From contig NZ_JAWWCF010000047.1 of the NCBI RefSeq assembly GCF_033720595.1, positions 1 through 17,771 of the forward strand: DNA of 17,771 bases. Direction: 5' to 3'. Numbering within the stretch: the stretch's first letter is position 1; the number at the start of each line of letters is the position of its first letter. The notes beneath the pieces are model-generated. The model did no database searches. It was not told where the DNA came from and saw only the letters and a list, made by a program, of their open reading frames with translations. The translations under genes and the position numbers were made by a program. Positions 1 through 7,293 of this stretch are shown here, piece after piece. This DNA comes from Lishizhenia sp033720595. GTDB taxonomy: Bacteria; Bacteroidota; Bacteroidia; Flavobacteriales_D; Crocinitomicaceae.

Positions 1-1
1 C

Positions 2-1084
2 TCTCCCTCTATGGAAACATGTTTAGGAGCTAATGTTTACAGAGAGTCTGGTAATAAAATAGTTCGAAATAGACGTCAAAAAGTAGGTGATCCTAAATTG
101 ATTCATAAGTTAAAATCGGTAAATAATATTCTTATAGGTAAAATGGCTTTGGGAGATTTTCCGGGTTGGAAAAAAAACTGTTTAAAACGTTTAGATCGAA
201 TTCATGCCGAAAAACCGATTGATTTAATATTGTCTTCATTTGCTCCAGAAGATGCCCATGAAATTGCATTAGCTTTTAAAAAGAAAAACCAGGACGTTAA
301 GTGGATTGCTGATATGAGGGATGAAATGAGTTTGAACCCCTTTTACAATGGTCAAAGAAAAGCTAAACTTCAACGTCTCGAAAAAGAAATAGAGCCCTAT
401 GTTGATGCAGTTTCCTCTGTGAGTTTACCAATTTTGGATGGTTTTAAATCATTGATGAATAAAAATCAAAACATCGATTTCATTGAGGTCAGAAATGGGT
501 TTGATCATGAAAGAAGTGAGGTGTATAATTTCAACGAGGAATTTACCATGTTATATGCCGGAACTTTTTATGCCGAAAGAAAACCAACGGAGTTTTTTAA
601 AGCTCTGGTAGAATTGGATCAAGAAGGAAAGCTTCCACAGGATATTCAAATACAATTATTAGGAACGCATCTTAATTTCAAAATTCCTGCTGTATTGAAA
701 GATAAAATAAAAGTGTTACCATCAATGTCTAATGAAGAATGTTTAAGTTACATGTTCAAGGCAGATTGTAATTTACTTTTACATCCTCCAATGGGAGTGA
801 AAGGAGTTTTTACAGGAAAGCTTTTTGAGTATTTATCTACAATGAAGCCTGTATTTGGAATGGTTGATCTGGATGATGTTGCAGCAGACTTAATTCATGA
901 ATTAAATGGAGGGGTATGTGTAGATTTTTATGATGTTGAAGGAATTAAAAGATCTTTTTTAACCTTGTACAAACAATGGCAACAAAAGGAGAAACAGGCC
1001 TATAAAGAAGAACTTGTGCCAACATTACATAGAAAAACTCAAACCAAGATAGTTGAAGCTCAAATTGAAAAGCTACTCGCATGA
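2..1084 (+). CDS. Glycosyltransferase, GT4-like, 5' end cut by window
   Basis: This is the C-terminal part of a GT-B fold glycosyltransferase that probably adds a sugar during surface polysaccharide assembly at the cytoplasmic membrane. The reading frame is open from base 2, and the first ATG at base 11 has no typical N-terminus (no opening beta strand with a glycine-rich loop), so the true start lies upstream. Counting from that ATG, a WIADMRDE segment (98-105) resembles the conserved RD motif in GT4 enzymes with long N-terminal domains. A FIEVRNGFD segment (157-165) matches the usual PNGvD linker between the two domains, YAGTFY (182-187) opens the C-terminal domain, and FTGKLFEYLST (267-277) is the nucleotide-sugar binding region with Glu273. 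The stop overlaps the next start by four bases (ATGA), which suggests translational coupling. The donor and acceptor cannot be read from the sequence. Confidence 0.85.
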   Translation, partial: SPSMETCLGANVYRESGNKIVRNRRQKVGDPKLIHKLKSVNNILIGKMALGDFPGWKKNCLKRLDRIHAEKPIDLILSSFAPEDAHEIALAFKKKNQDVKWIADMRDEMSLNPFYNGQRKAKLQRLEKEIEPYVDAVSSVSLPILDGFKSLMNKNQNIDFIEVRNGFDHERSEVYNFNEEFTMLYAGTFYAERKPTEFFKALVELDQEGKLPQDIQIQLLGTHLNFKIPAVLKDKIKVLPSMSNEECLSYMFKADCNLLLHPPMGVKGVFTGKLFEYLSTMKPVFGMVDLDDVAADLIHELNGGVCVDFYDVEGIKRSFLTLYKQWQQKEKQAYKEELVPTLHRKTQTKIVEAQIEKLLA

Positions 1085-2190
1085 AAATTCTGTTTCTAGC
1101 CGATGTTAATTCTTCTCATACCCGAAAATGGGTGATGGGACTTCGAAAAAATAATATAGAAGTAGCAATCTTTAGTATGTCGGCTCCAAGAGAAGATTGG
1201 TATACTAATATAAGTGTAGAATGTGTTTATTTTGGAGCAGATCCGAGTTTACAAGATAAACAAAGTGCATTTGCCAAACTTTCTTATTTAAAGGCTGTAA
1301 AAGAGGTTAAAAGTTTTGTTAAAAAAATACAACCTGATGTTGTACATGCTCACTATGCTACGTCTTACGGATTACTAGGCGCTTTATGTGGTAGAAGGCC
1401 TTACATTATCTCTGTTTGGGGCTCTGATATTCAGGACTTCCCTTACAGGTCTATGGTGCATAAGCAAGTAATGCGTTTTATCTTTAATAAAGCAGATTTA
1501 ATTTGTTCTACGAGTGATTCTATGCTTAAGGACATCGACTATGTTGGTGCTAAACGTAAAGTGAAACTTCCCTTTGGAATTAATTTAGAAGAGTTTAAGG
1601 TGAAAACACACATAGATAAGGATGTTTTACACTTTGGTACCGTTAAAACTATGGATACGGTTTATGGAGTTGATATTCTTATTCGGGCATTTCATAAGTA
1701 TTTGGAGCAAACTAAGAGGAAGGATGTACTTGAGTTGTACGGGAAAGGTCCTCAAATGGAAAATTTAAAAGACCTTGTCAAGGTACTAGGAATAGATAAT
1801 TCTGTTCATTTTCACGGTTATGTTAACAGAGTAGATATAGCAGAGGCTTACTTAAACTTAGATGTATACATGTCTTTGTCAAGAAGAGAAAGCTATGGTG
1901 TTGCTGCGCTCGAAGCTTCTGTTTCAGGTTTGCCATTAATTACAAGTGAGGCGGAAGGCTTTAAAGAAGTTTTAGTGGAAGGTGAAACGGGTTATAGAGT
2001 TGAAATAGAGCCTTTAAACCTACAATTAGTAGTAGATAAAATGATGCTCCTACAGAATGTAGAATTGCGAAAGGAAATTGGTTTGAAAGGAAGAGAAAGA
2101 GTGGTTGAGTTTTTTAACTTTGAAAATGATATCCAGCAACAAATAAAAATATACAGAGATTTACTCGATGAAGGAGTTTGTAAAGAATAA
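1081..2190 (+). CDS. Glycosyltransferase family 4 protein
   Basis: This is a complete 369-residue GT4 retaining glycosyltransferase that probably transfers a sugar from a nucleotide donor to a growing lipid-linked glycan on the cytoplasmic face. The N-terminal acceptor domain starts with MKILFLADVNSSHTRKW. HAHYATSYG (89-97) and VWGSDI (112-117) are typical GT4 motifs, and PFGINLEEF (164-172) marks the crossover to the donor domain. ELYGKGP (218-224) and the EX7E signature, Glu270 and Glu278 in RRESYGVAALEA, complete the active site. The length is normal for the family. Its ATG sits inside the stop of the previous gene (ATGA), and its 3' end overlaps the following ORF by 23 bases, so these genes are one operon. 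Sugar specificity is unknown. Confidence 0.93.
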   Translation: MKILFLADVNSSHTRKWVMGLRKNNIEVAIFSMSAPREDWYTNISVECVYFGADPSLQDKQSAFAKLSYLKAVKEVKSFVKKIQPDVVHAHYATSYGLLGALCGRRPYIISVWGSDIQDFPYRSMVHKQVMRFIFNKADLICSTSDSMLKDIDYVGAKRKVKLPFGINLEEFKVKTHIDKDVLHFGTVKTMDTVYGVDILIRAFHKYLEQTKRKDVLELYGKGPQMENLKDLVKVLGIDNSVHFHGYVNRVDIAEAYLNLDVYMSLSRRESYGVAALEASVSGLPLITSEAEGFKEVLVEGETGYRVEIEPLNLQLVVDKMMLLQNVELRKEIGLKGRERVVEFFNFENDIQQQIKIYRDLLDEGVCKE

Positions 2191-3385
2191 GGTATATCCT
2201 TTAAGTTTATTTTTAATACCTATAGTCCTTGTCAATGCGACAAAATTTATTGTGCCAGCTATAGCTTTGTGGGTAGTCGCCTCATTTTTTCATTTTCAAA
2301 AACCAGTTTGGAAAGAAATTCCTTGGATAATTTATGGAATACTTTGTTTTTTCATACTACATGTCATTGGATTAATCAACACGGAAAATTTGGGATATGC
2401 GGGGAAAGATTTGGAAACAAAACTGTCTTTTGCAATCTTTCCAGTCATTTATATTTTCACTTATAAAAATCTAAAATTAGAGGCGATATCATGGGGGAAA
2501 TGGGGATTTGTTGTAGCAAGTGGATTCGCAATGCTTCATTCTTTTATTAAAGCATATCTCTGTGATTCTTCTGGATATGGAGCGTGTTATGCCCCTCATG
2601 TGTATGGTTTTCAAATGCATGGAACCTATTTAACTGCAATTTATTTGTTCTCTGCAGTTTTACTGATAAAATGGCAAAAGTTTAATTTCGTAGCATTAAT
2701 TTTAAAAGTACTTTATGTACTGCTTCTTTTAGTTTCATTATACTATATAAGATCCTTAAGCAGTATAGTAGTTGTTGCCCTGTTAGCGATTATTTTGTGG
2801 GGTAGGGCGATTTTTAAAATGAAAAGTTGGTTGCTGAAGATTTCTGTTATTCTACTTCCTCTTATGTTTCTATTTAATATAAGTAGAATCGAAGCTGTTG
2901 AAAGAGATCTGGATTCGACTGCAACAACTATAGAGAATTATATTAAGGATAAAGATCTTTTCTTGGAAAACGCAAAGGATAATTCAAATTCTTCAGGAGT
3001 AAGGATGGTATTATACACGCTGTCATGGGAGTTAATTCAAGAGCATTTTTTTGGAGTGGGAACGGGGGATGTAAAAGATGTATTGTATAAGAAATATGAG
3101 GCATATGGTTTTCATAACTATATAGAGAAAAAATACAATCCCCACTCACAGTTTTTTCAAACGTTTATCGCTTTAGGCTTTTTGGGAGCTCTGTTATTAA
3201 TATATGTACTTATACACCCTATCCTTTGGGTGAAAGCATATAAACAAAAGGAAATATTTTATTTAGCTATTATTATTTTTATTTCCTGCGCTTTCGAATC
3301 TTTTTTAGAGAGGCAGGTAGGCGTAATTTTCTTTAGCTTTGCAGCTTTCTTATTAGTTAACCCTAAAGCATTAAAAAAAGCATAA
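2168..3385 (+). CDS. O-antigen ligase / polymerase family membrane protein
   Basis: This 405-residue protein is almost wholly hydrophobic, with about ten likely membrane helices (for example around residues 12-42, 52-70, 86-99, 111-130, 150-167, 173-210, 221-237, 331-354 and 363-395). A long polar loop at about 240-325 is expected on the periplasmic side. The loop and the helix after it carry the marks of the Wzy_C/WaaL family (PF04932): Arg279 in SSGVRM, FGVGTGD (295-301) and NPHSQFFQTFIALGFLG (324-340). The end, FESFLERQVGVIFF, resembles Bacteroidota O-antigen ligases. Such proteins join or polymerise undecaprenyl-linked glycan onto lipid A core or onto growing chains; ligase and polymerase cannot be told apart by sequence alone. 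The start overlaps the upstream GT4 gene by 23 bases, and a four-base gap separates it from the next gene, consistent with one transcript. Confidence 0.88.
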   Translation: MKEFVKNKVYPLSLFLIPIVLVNATKFIVPAIALWVVASFFHFQKPVWKEIPWIIYGILCFFILHVIGLINTENLGYAGKDLETKLSFAIFPVIYIFTYKNLKLEAISWGKWGFVVASGFAMLHSFIKAYLCDSSGYGACYAPHVYGFQMHGTYLTAIYLFSAVLLIKWQKFNFVALILKVLYVLLLLVSLYYIRSLSSIVVVALLAIILWGRAIFKMKSWLLKISVILLPLMFLFNISRIEAVERDLDSTATTIENYIKDKDLFLENAKDNSNSSGVRMVLYTLSWELIQEHFFGVGTGDVKDVLYKKYEAYGFHNYIEKKYNPHSQFFQTFIALGFLGALLLIYVLIHPILWVKAYKQKEIFYLAIIIFISCAFESFLERQVGVIFFSFAAFLLVNPKALKKA

Positions 3386-3389
3386 ATTA

Positions 3390-4403
3390 GTGAAAGTATC
3401 AGTTGTAATACCTTGTCGTAATGAAAAACCATACATCATAGAATGTTTGGATGCTATTTATGCCAATACCTTGGTGGAAAAGGAGGAGATTGAAGTGTTG
3501 ATAATTGATGGACAAAGTGATGATGGTACAAGAGAACTTGTCGAATCTGTTTTAGGAAACTATAAGAACCTTAGAATTATTGATAACCCTCAAAGAATAA
3601 CTCCTGTAGCTTTTAATCTTGGGGTAACGAACAGCACGGGTGAATATGTTCAACGTGTAGATGCACGTCACATTATTTGTGAAAATCACTTAGAAACAGG
3701 AATACGCTTACTGGAAAATCAGGAGGAGATCTGGTGTGTAGGTTCAAAATTGATCAATGAATACACCAACCAAGAAGGTGCAATTATTTCAAAAGCTATG
3801 GATACCCCTTTTGGTATGGGGGTAGGGAACTTTAGAATTCTGGAAAAATCAGGATTTACGGATACAGTAACGAGTCCTATGTATCCCAGATGGGTTTTTG
3901 ATAAGATAGGTATGTTTGATGAAGAATTGGTCCGCAACCAGGATGATGAATTCAACTATCGATTGACACAGGCCGGAGGGAAGGTTTGGTTCGAAGCTTC
4001 AATTTGGCTAAAATACTACGTGAGGTCTACCTATGCAGGATTAAAAAAACAATTCTTTCAATATGGATACTGGAAGGTTTTTGTCAATAAGAAACACAAG
4101 GCCGTGACTACCGTCAGACAGTTGTTTCCACCGTTGTTTGTGTTGTTTGCTATCCTGAGTATTCCTTTGATGTTGTTGCATCCGTTCTTTATGTATGCGA
4201 TAGCCTTAACGTGGTTGCTTTATGGTGCTTTAGCGCTCTATTTTGGATTTAAAAAAGGGACAGGCATTAAAGAAAGTTTCGGTATAATTCGCAGCTTTTT
4301 AATCATGCACTTTCAATATGGAGGAGGTTATTTAAAGGGTATCTATCACTTTTATCTGCTCAATAGAAAACCTTCACAGCGAGAAACAAAACTTTCGAGG
4401 TAG
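3390..4403 (+). CDS. Glycosyltransferase family 2, ExoA-like, membrane-anchored
   Basis: This 337-residue inverting GT-A glycosyltransferase starts at a GTG, four bases after the preceding stop. The start is set by the protein, because MKVSVVIPCRNE is the canonical first strand of the family and no ATG lies nearby. IIDGQSDDGT (38-47) binds the nucleotide. In place of a plain DxD there is RVDARH (89-94), as in succinoglycan ExoA-type enzymes. RNQDDEFNYRL (182-192) supplies the likely catalytic base. Two or three hydrophobic segments at about 246-265, 267-287 and 296-306 should hold it at the membrane. It closes the plus-strand glycan operon, and its TAG is directly followed by the stop codon of the opposing gene, with no visible terminator between them. 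Substrate unknown. Confidence 0.9.
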   Translation: MKVSVVIPCRNEKPYIIECLDAIYANTLVEKEEIEVLIIDGQSDDGTRELVESVLGNYKNLRIIDNPQRITPVAFNLGVTNSTGEYVQRVDARHIICENHLETGIRLLENQEEIWCVGSKLINEYTNQEGAIISKAMDTPFGMGVGNFRILEKSGFTDTVTSPMYPRWVFDKIGMFDEELVRNQDDEFNYRLTQAGGKVWFEASIWLKYYVRSTYAGLKKQFFQYGYWKVFVNKKHKAVTTVRQLFPPLFVLFAILSIPLMLLHPFFMYAIALTWLLYGALALYFGFKKGTGIKESFGIIRSFLIMHFQYGGGYLKGIYHFYLLNRKPSQRETKLSR

Positions 4404-5345
4404 TTAATACCCAATGTGGAAAATAGCATCTCCTTTATTGACTATTGGAGCTTCATTTACAGCGAAAATATAACCATTCATAGGAGATTTAAAGCTACGC
4501 TCTGTTTTTCCAAAAGGGTCTGAAATAACACCGATTATCGTTCCTTTTTCTACATACGAACCATTCAATATACGCAAATCAAACATTCCCGACATAGGTG
4601 CACGTAACCATTTGGATTGTCTAAGTAATGTTGAGCCACGTTGTATTTCATCACCGTCGTCTATCATGTCCAAGTGATGCATGACACGTTTTACTCCACG
4701 TATACCTTCTTCCACGATGAAAGGATCTATTCTGTTTGCTTTTCCTCCTTCAAACAAGATGATGTTTTTCCCTTTTTTACTCACAGCTTCTCTCAATGAT
4801 TTCGGAATCAATTTTGAATCTTTGATGAAAGGCGCGTCGAAAACTTCGGCCAATTCTACCGCTTGTGGATTCGAAAAGTCACATCTAATTTGAGGATAAT
4901 TATTACGCTGTGCAGCTCCAGTGTGTATATCTATGATGATGTCAGCCAAAGGAGCGATGTGTTTCATAAAAGCGTAGGCGAACTGACTGGCTAAAGAACC
5001 ACTTGCAGTACCCGGAAAACTTCTGTTTAAATCTCGGCCATCAGGTAATTCACGCATGAAGTTTAAAAAACCAAAGATGTTAAGAACAGGGATACAAATT
5101 ACTGTTCCCCGTTGTGGTTTGTTTAAACCTGAACGAACAATTTTTCGAACAATTTCTATCCCGTTGATTTCATCTCCGTGAACGCCACCTAATAATAGAA
5201 GAGTTGGACCCTTTTTCTTGGCGTGATCAACAATGATAGGAATGTTCACCGGACTTGCTGTATGCAGTTTGGCCACTTCCAAATTAATGATGGCCTTCTT
5301 ACCCGGTTGAACAATCGTATCTAATATTTGTATGGGTTTATTCAT
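4404..5345 (-). CDS. Succinylglutamate desuccinylase/aspartoacylase family (M14-type)
   Basis: This 313-residue zinc hydrolase belongs to the AstE/aspartoacylase branch of the M14 carboxypeptidases, which cut N-acyl amino acids or C-terminal residues. The zinc ligands are visible: His56 and Glu59 in GGVHGDE, and His141 in DIHTG. GRDLNRSFPG (103-112) holds the substrate-carboxylate Arg/Asn pair, and Glu199 in LFEGG is the likely general base. The last 70 or so residues (RAPMSGMF, then SPMNGYIFAV to the end) look like a barrel-sandwich hybrid fold of the biotinyl/lipoyl type, with no lysine to modify. The start ATG shares one base with the rimK stop (TAATG), so the two are probably translationally coupled. 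That linkage suggests a substrate related to glutamate added by RimK, which is an inference. It is not part of an arginine-degradation (ast) operon, so calling it AstE would be wrong. Confidence 0.9.
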   Translation of the reverse strand: MNKPIQILDTIVQPGKKAIINLEVAKLHTASPVNIPIIVDHAKKKGPTLLLLGGVHGDEINGIEIVRKIVRSGLNKPQRGTVICIPVLNIFGFLNFMRELPDGRDLNRSFPGTASGSLASQFAYAFMKHIAPLADIIIDIHTGAAQRNNYPQIRCDFSNPQAVELAEVFDAPFIKDSKLIPKSLREAVSKKGKNIILFEGGKANRIDPFIVEEGIRGVKRVMHHLDMIDDGDEIQRGSTLLRQSKWLRAPMSGMFDLRILNGSYVEKGTIIGVISDPFGKTERSFKSPMNGYIFAVNEAPIVNKGDAIFHIGY

Positions 5346-6217
5346 TATACCTTACGTTGTAAGTATTCTATGATTTCACCTGCGATATCTTTGTGCGTTG
5401 CGCGCTCTATACCTTCCAATCCTGGAGATGAATTTACTTCTAATACAAGAGGTCCGCGCTCACTTTGTAACATGTCTACACCGGCAATGCCTAAGTTTAA
5501 TGCTTTCGCTGCAAGTATCGCAGTTTCTTCTTCACGTTCTGTTAATTCAATAATTTTAGCGCTACCGCCTCGGTGAAGGTTAGATCTAAATTCTCCTTCT
5601 TTCCCTTGACGTTTCATAGCGCCAACAACTTTCCCATCTACAACAAAGGCACGTATATCAGCTCCTTTAGATTCTTTGATGAATTCTTGAACGATAACTC
5701 TTGCTTTTAAACCATTGAAAGCTTCTAATACAGATTCAGCAGCTTTTTTACTTTCTGCTAAAACCACTCCTAGTCCCTGTGTACCTTCTAATAACTTAAT
5801 TACAATAGGTGCTCCACCTACCGCATCAATTAAATGTTCTACGTTATTGGAGTAGTTGGTAAATACCGTTTTCGGCATTCCAACTCCCTTTTTTGTGAGT
5901 AATTGTAAACTTCTTAATTTGTCTCTAGAGTTGCTTAAACCATTTGAACTTACAGTTGTGAAAGTTCCCATCATTTCAAATTGACGAACCACGGCCGTTC
6001 CAAAGAAGGTTACCGAAGCTCCGATACGAGGAATAACAGCGTCATATCCCTCTAAATATCTGTTTTTGTAGTAAAGAGTAGGGTTTTCTTTTTCCATCTC
6101 TAAACTACATTTTAAATGATCTATTACATCCACCTGGTGTCCGCGTAATACCCCTGCTTCTACAATTCTTCGTGTTGAATAAAGGTTGGCATCTCTACTT
6201 AGTACTGCTATTTTCAT
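5345..6217 (-). CDS. rimK: RimK alpha-L-glutamate ligase (ATP-grasp)
   Basis: This 290-residue ATP-grasp enzyme follows E. coli RimK along nearly its whole length. The opening MKIAVLSRDANLYS, the stretch DAVIPRIGASVTFFGTAVVRQFEMMG (59-84, read in parts), RDKLRSLQLL (98-107), KLLEGTQGLGVVLAE (141-155) with nucleotide-binding Lys141, RSNLHRGG (211-218), and the metal ligands Asp248, Glu260 and Asn262 in LVLEVNSSPGLEGIE are all present. E. coli RimK adds glutamates to the C-terminus of ribosomal protein S6 and can make poly-alpha-glutamate; the target here is not shown by the sequence. It lacks the short C-terminal tail of the E. coli protein. The gene follows the PF05618 gene with no spacer (TAAATG) and overlaps the hydrolase gene by one base, so the three proteins are probably made in fixed ratio. 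Confidence 0.95.
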   Translation of the reverse strand: MKIAVLSRDANLYSTRRIVEAGVLRGHQVDVIDHLKCSLEMEKENPTLYYKNRYLEGYDAVIPRIGASVTFFGTAVVRQFEMMGTFTTVSSNGLSNSRDKLRSLQLLTKKGVGMPKTVFTNYSNNVEHLIDAVGGAPIVIKLLEGTQGLGVVLAESKKAAESVLEAFNGLKARVIVQEFIKESKGADIRAFVVDGKVVGAMKRQGKEGEFRSNLHRGGSAKIIELTEREEETAILAAKALNLGIAGVDMLQSERGPLVLEVNSSPGLEGIERATHKDIAGEIIEYLQRKV

Positions 6218-6646
6218 TTAATGTGTTTGACTGTGTGATAAATTCTTTTTTGATGTGTCTACCAAAAAATTGTTGTTTAGTAATTTTCTTCCCAAAAGTA
6301 CTGGGTATTTCATTTTGTCTCTGCGTGACAAGGTGAACTCTGTGTTAAATATTTTTCCGAACAGAGTAATAGTTCCTTTCACCTTGTATCTAAGTTGACT
6401 TTGACCAGAACTACTTCTGACCTTTTTTAGACTATATTCCTTAAATGTAATAATTTCTCCGGTGTATTGTAAGTGTTGGTCTGAAAGGAAAATAACCTTA
6501 AGTTCATTATTTTCCTCCCAAATTTCACTGCAGTGTATCGTTGAGGTATAAGCTCCAGTGTCAATTTTAACCTTTACATCTTTTAAATTGAAATCGGGAA
6601 AGTTTGCCTTGTCGCTTTTTCCTATGATAAATTTCTCTTTTTTCAT
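6218..6646 (-). CDS. RimB-type retropepsin-like protease (PF05618), rimK partner
   Basis: This small protein of 142 residues belongs to the family named ATP-dependent zinc protease (PF05618, RimB), whose fold resembles retropepsin. The signature KIDTGAYTSTIHC lies near the N-terminus (catalytic-type Asp29-Thr30-Gly31), followed by a second conserved patch, YPVLLGRKLL, at about 114-123. I take the ATG at 6646 because family members begin with a KEKFIIGRSDK-like segment right after the start; an upstream ATG at 6664 in the same frame would overlap the lipoprotein gene by 13 bases. It lies five bases after the lipoprotein stop and directly against rimK (TAAATG). Members often sit next to rimK, and one Pseudomonas member is reported to act with RimK. 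Whether it cuts glutamylated protein or only regulates RimK is unknown. A single DTG motif means an active protease would need to dimerise. Confidence 0.87.
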   Translation of the reverse strand: MKKEKFIIGKSDKANFPDFNLKDVKVKIDTGAYTSTIHCSEIWEENNELKVIFLSDQHLQYTGEIITFKEYSLKKVRSSSGQSQLRYKVKGTITLFGKIFNTEFTLSRRDKMKYPVLLGRKLLNNNFLVDTSKKNLSHSQTH

Positions 6647-6651
6647 GGGCG

Positions 6652-7221
6652 TTATTCTAACCATTGAATATAAACATCAAATTCGATTTTATCGGTGTTG
6701 ATTTCAATTCGTCCAGGAAATTTGTCTTGAGCATTAGTAGCGGTGTAGGTTTGAAAGTCTATCGTTTCCTCGTGAATCAAGTCGTCATTTTGTGTCCCAA
6801 AATCATCCGTAATTTGATCGAAATCCCAAAAGCTAAAATTTAAACTTACATTGAGGTTGTTGAAAGTTGTATCCTTCGAAAAATCAAATTCAAACTCATC
6901 TACTGGATTCGCTGGAGCGTCGAAATACGTTTCTTGTGATGCGAAAATCAAGTTGTTGTTTAAATCAGTTAACTCAAAGTACATATCAGCATTGGTTAGA
7001 TCTAAATCATCGTAGTAGTCGCCAAAATAAAGCGTGTCATACTCTTGAACTTCAATTCTGGTAATTTTAAATTTTGTAAAATACTTGCAGCTACCATCCT
7101 CCTTGATTGCTTCTTCGGCATAGTTACTAGCCGCAGGATTCGTACATCCTTTTTTATTACATGCTGTAAGTAAGGGGAGTGCAAAAAGAGATAAGTAAAG
7201 TGCGTGTTTAAATAATTTCAT
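6652..7221 (-). CDS. Lipoprotein with GCTxP...DGSC motif, possible C2-like domain
   Basis: This 189-residue predicted lipoprotein has a short charged start, a hydrophobic stretch and a lipobox LLTAC with Cys21. The residues after the cysteine (NKKG) lack the acidic export signal known for Bacteroidota surface lipoproteins, so it may face the periplasm; this is inference. Residues 25-45 form the GCTNPAASNY...DGSC motif with cysteines 26 and 45, known as a repeat unit in secreted proteins of this phylum; there is one copy. The rest is rich in Asp and alternating beta pattern. The order ITRIEVQEYD, DLDLTNADMYFEL, FEFDFS, FSFWDFDQ and DDLIHEETIDF resembles a calcium-binding C2 domain. I start at the ATG at 7221, because the frame can be extended to a TTG at 7260 but that puts 13 residues before the signal peptide. 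It heads the rimK run; its job is unknown. Confidence 0.82.
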   Translation of the reverse strand: MKLFKHALYLSLFALPLLTACNKKGCTNPAASNYAEEAIKEDGSCKYFTKFKITRIEVQEYDTLYFGDYYDDLDLTNADMYFELTDLNNNLIFASQETYFDAPANPVDEFEFDFSKDTTFNNLNVSLNFSFWDFDQITDDFGTQNDDLIHEETIDFQTYTATNAQDKFPGRIEINTDKIEFDVYIQWLE

Positions 7222-7258
7222 AATATAGATGTTGAATATTGTATGATCCTCCAAAAAC

Positions 7259-7293
7259 AAAATTGTTGCCAGAACAGAAATCCCTACAATTTT
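7259..7293 (-). terminator. Weak terminator-like hairpin after mutS2
   Basis: An 8-base inverted repeat (AAAATTGT at 7259-7266, ACAATTTT at 7286-7293) with a 19-base loop starts at the mutS2 stop codon. Read on the minus strand it is followed by a T-rich tail (GTTTTTGG). The stem has only two G/C pairs, so it would be a poor terminator. The same bases also hold a promoter-like pair for the lipoprotein-rimK run on the minus strand (TTG, 21 bases, CAATTTTG, one mismatch from TAnnTTTG). Either reading is tentative. Confidence 0.25.

Noticed and set aside
11..13. ATG at base 11 as the true start of the first gene
   Set aside because: The frame is open upstream to the edge, there is no typical N-terminus, and the bases before it are pyrimidines. 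The gene is cut by the window.
5328..5576. Plus-strand ORF of 82 codons over rimK and the hydrolase start
   Set aside because: It is antisense to the highly conserved end of RimK, which explains the open frame.
7222..7260. N-terminal extension of the lipoprotein to a TTG
   Set aside because: It would place 13 polar residues before a good lipoprotein signal peptide; the ATG at 7221 fits better.
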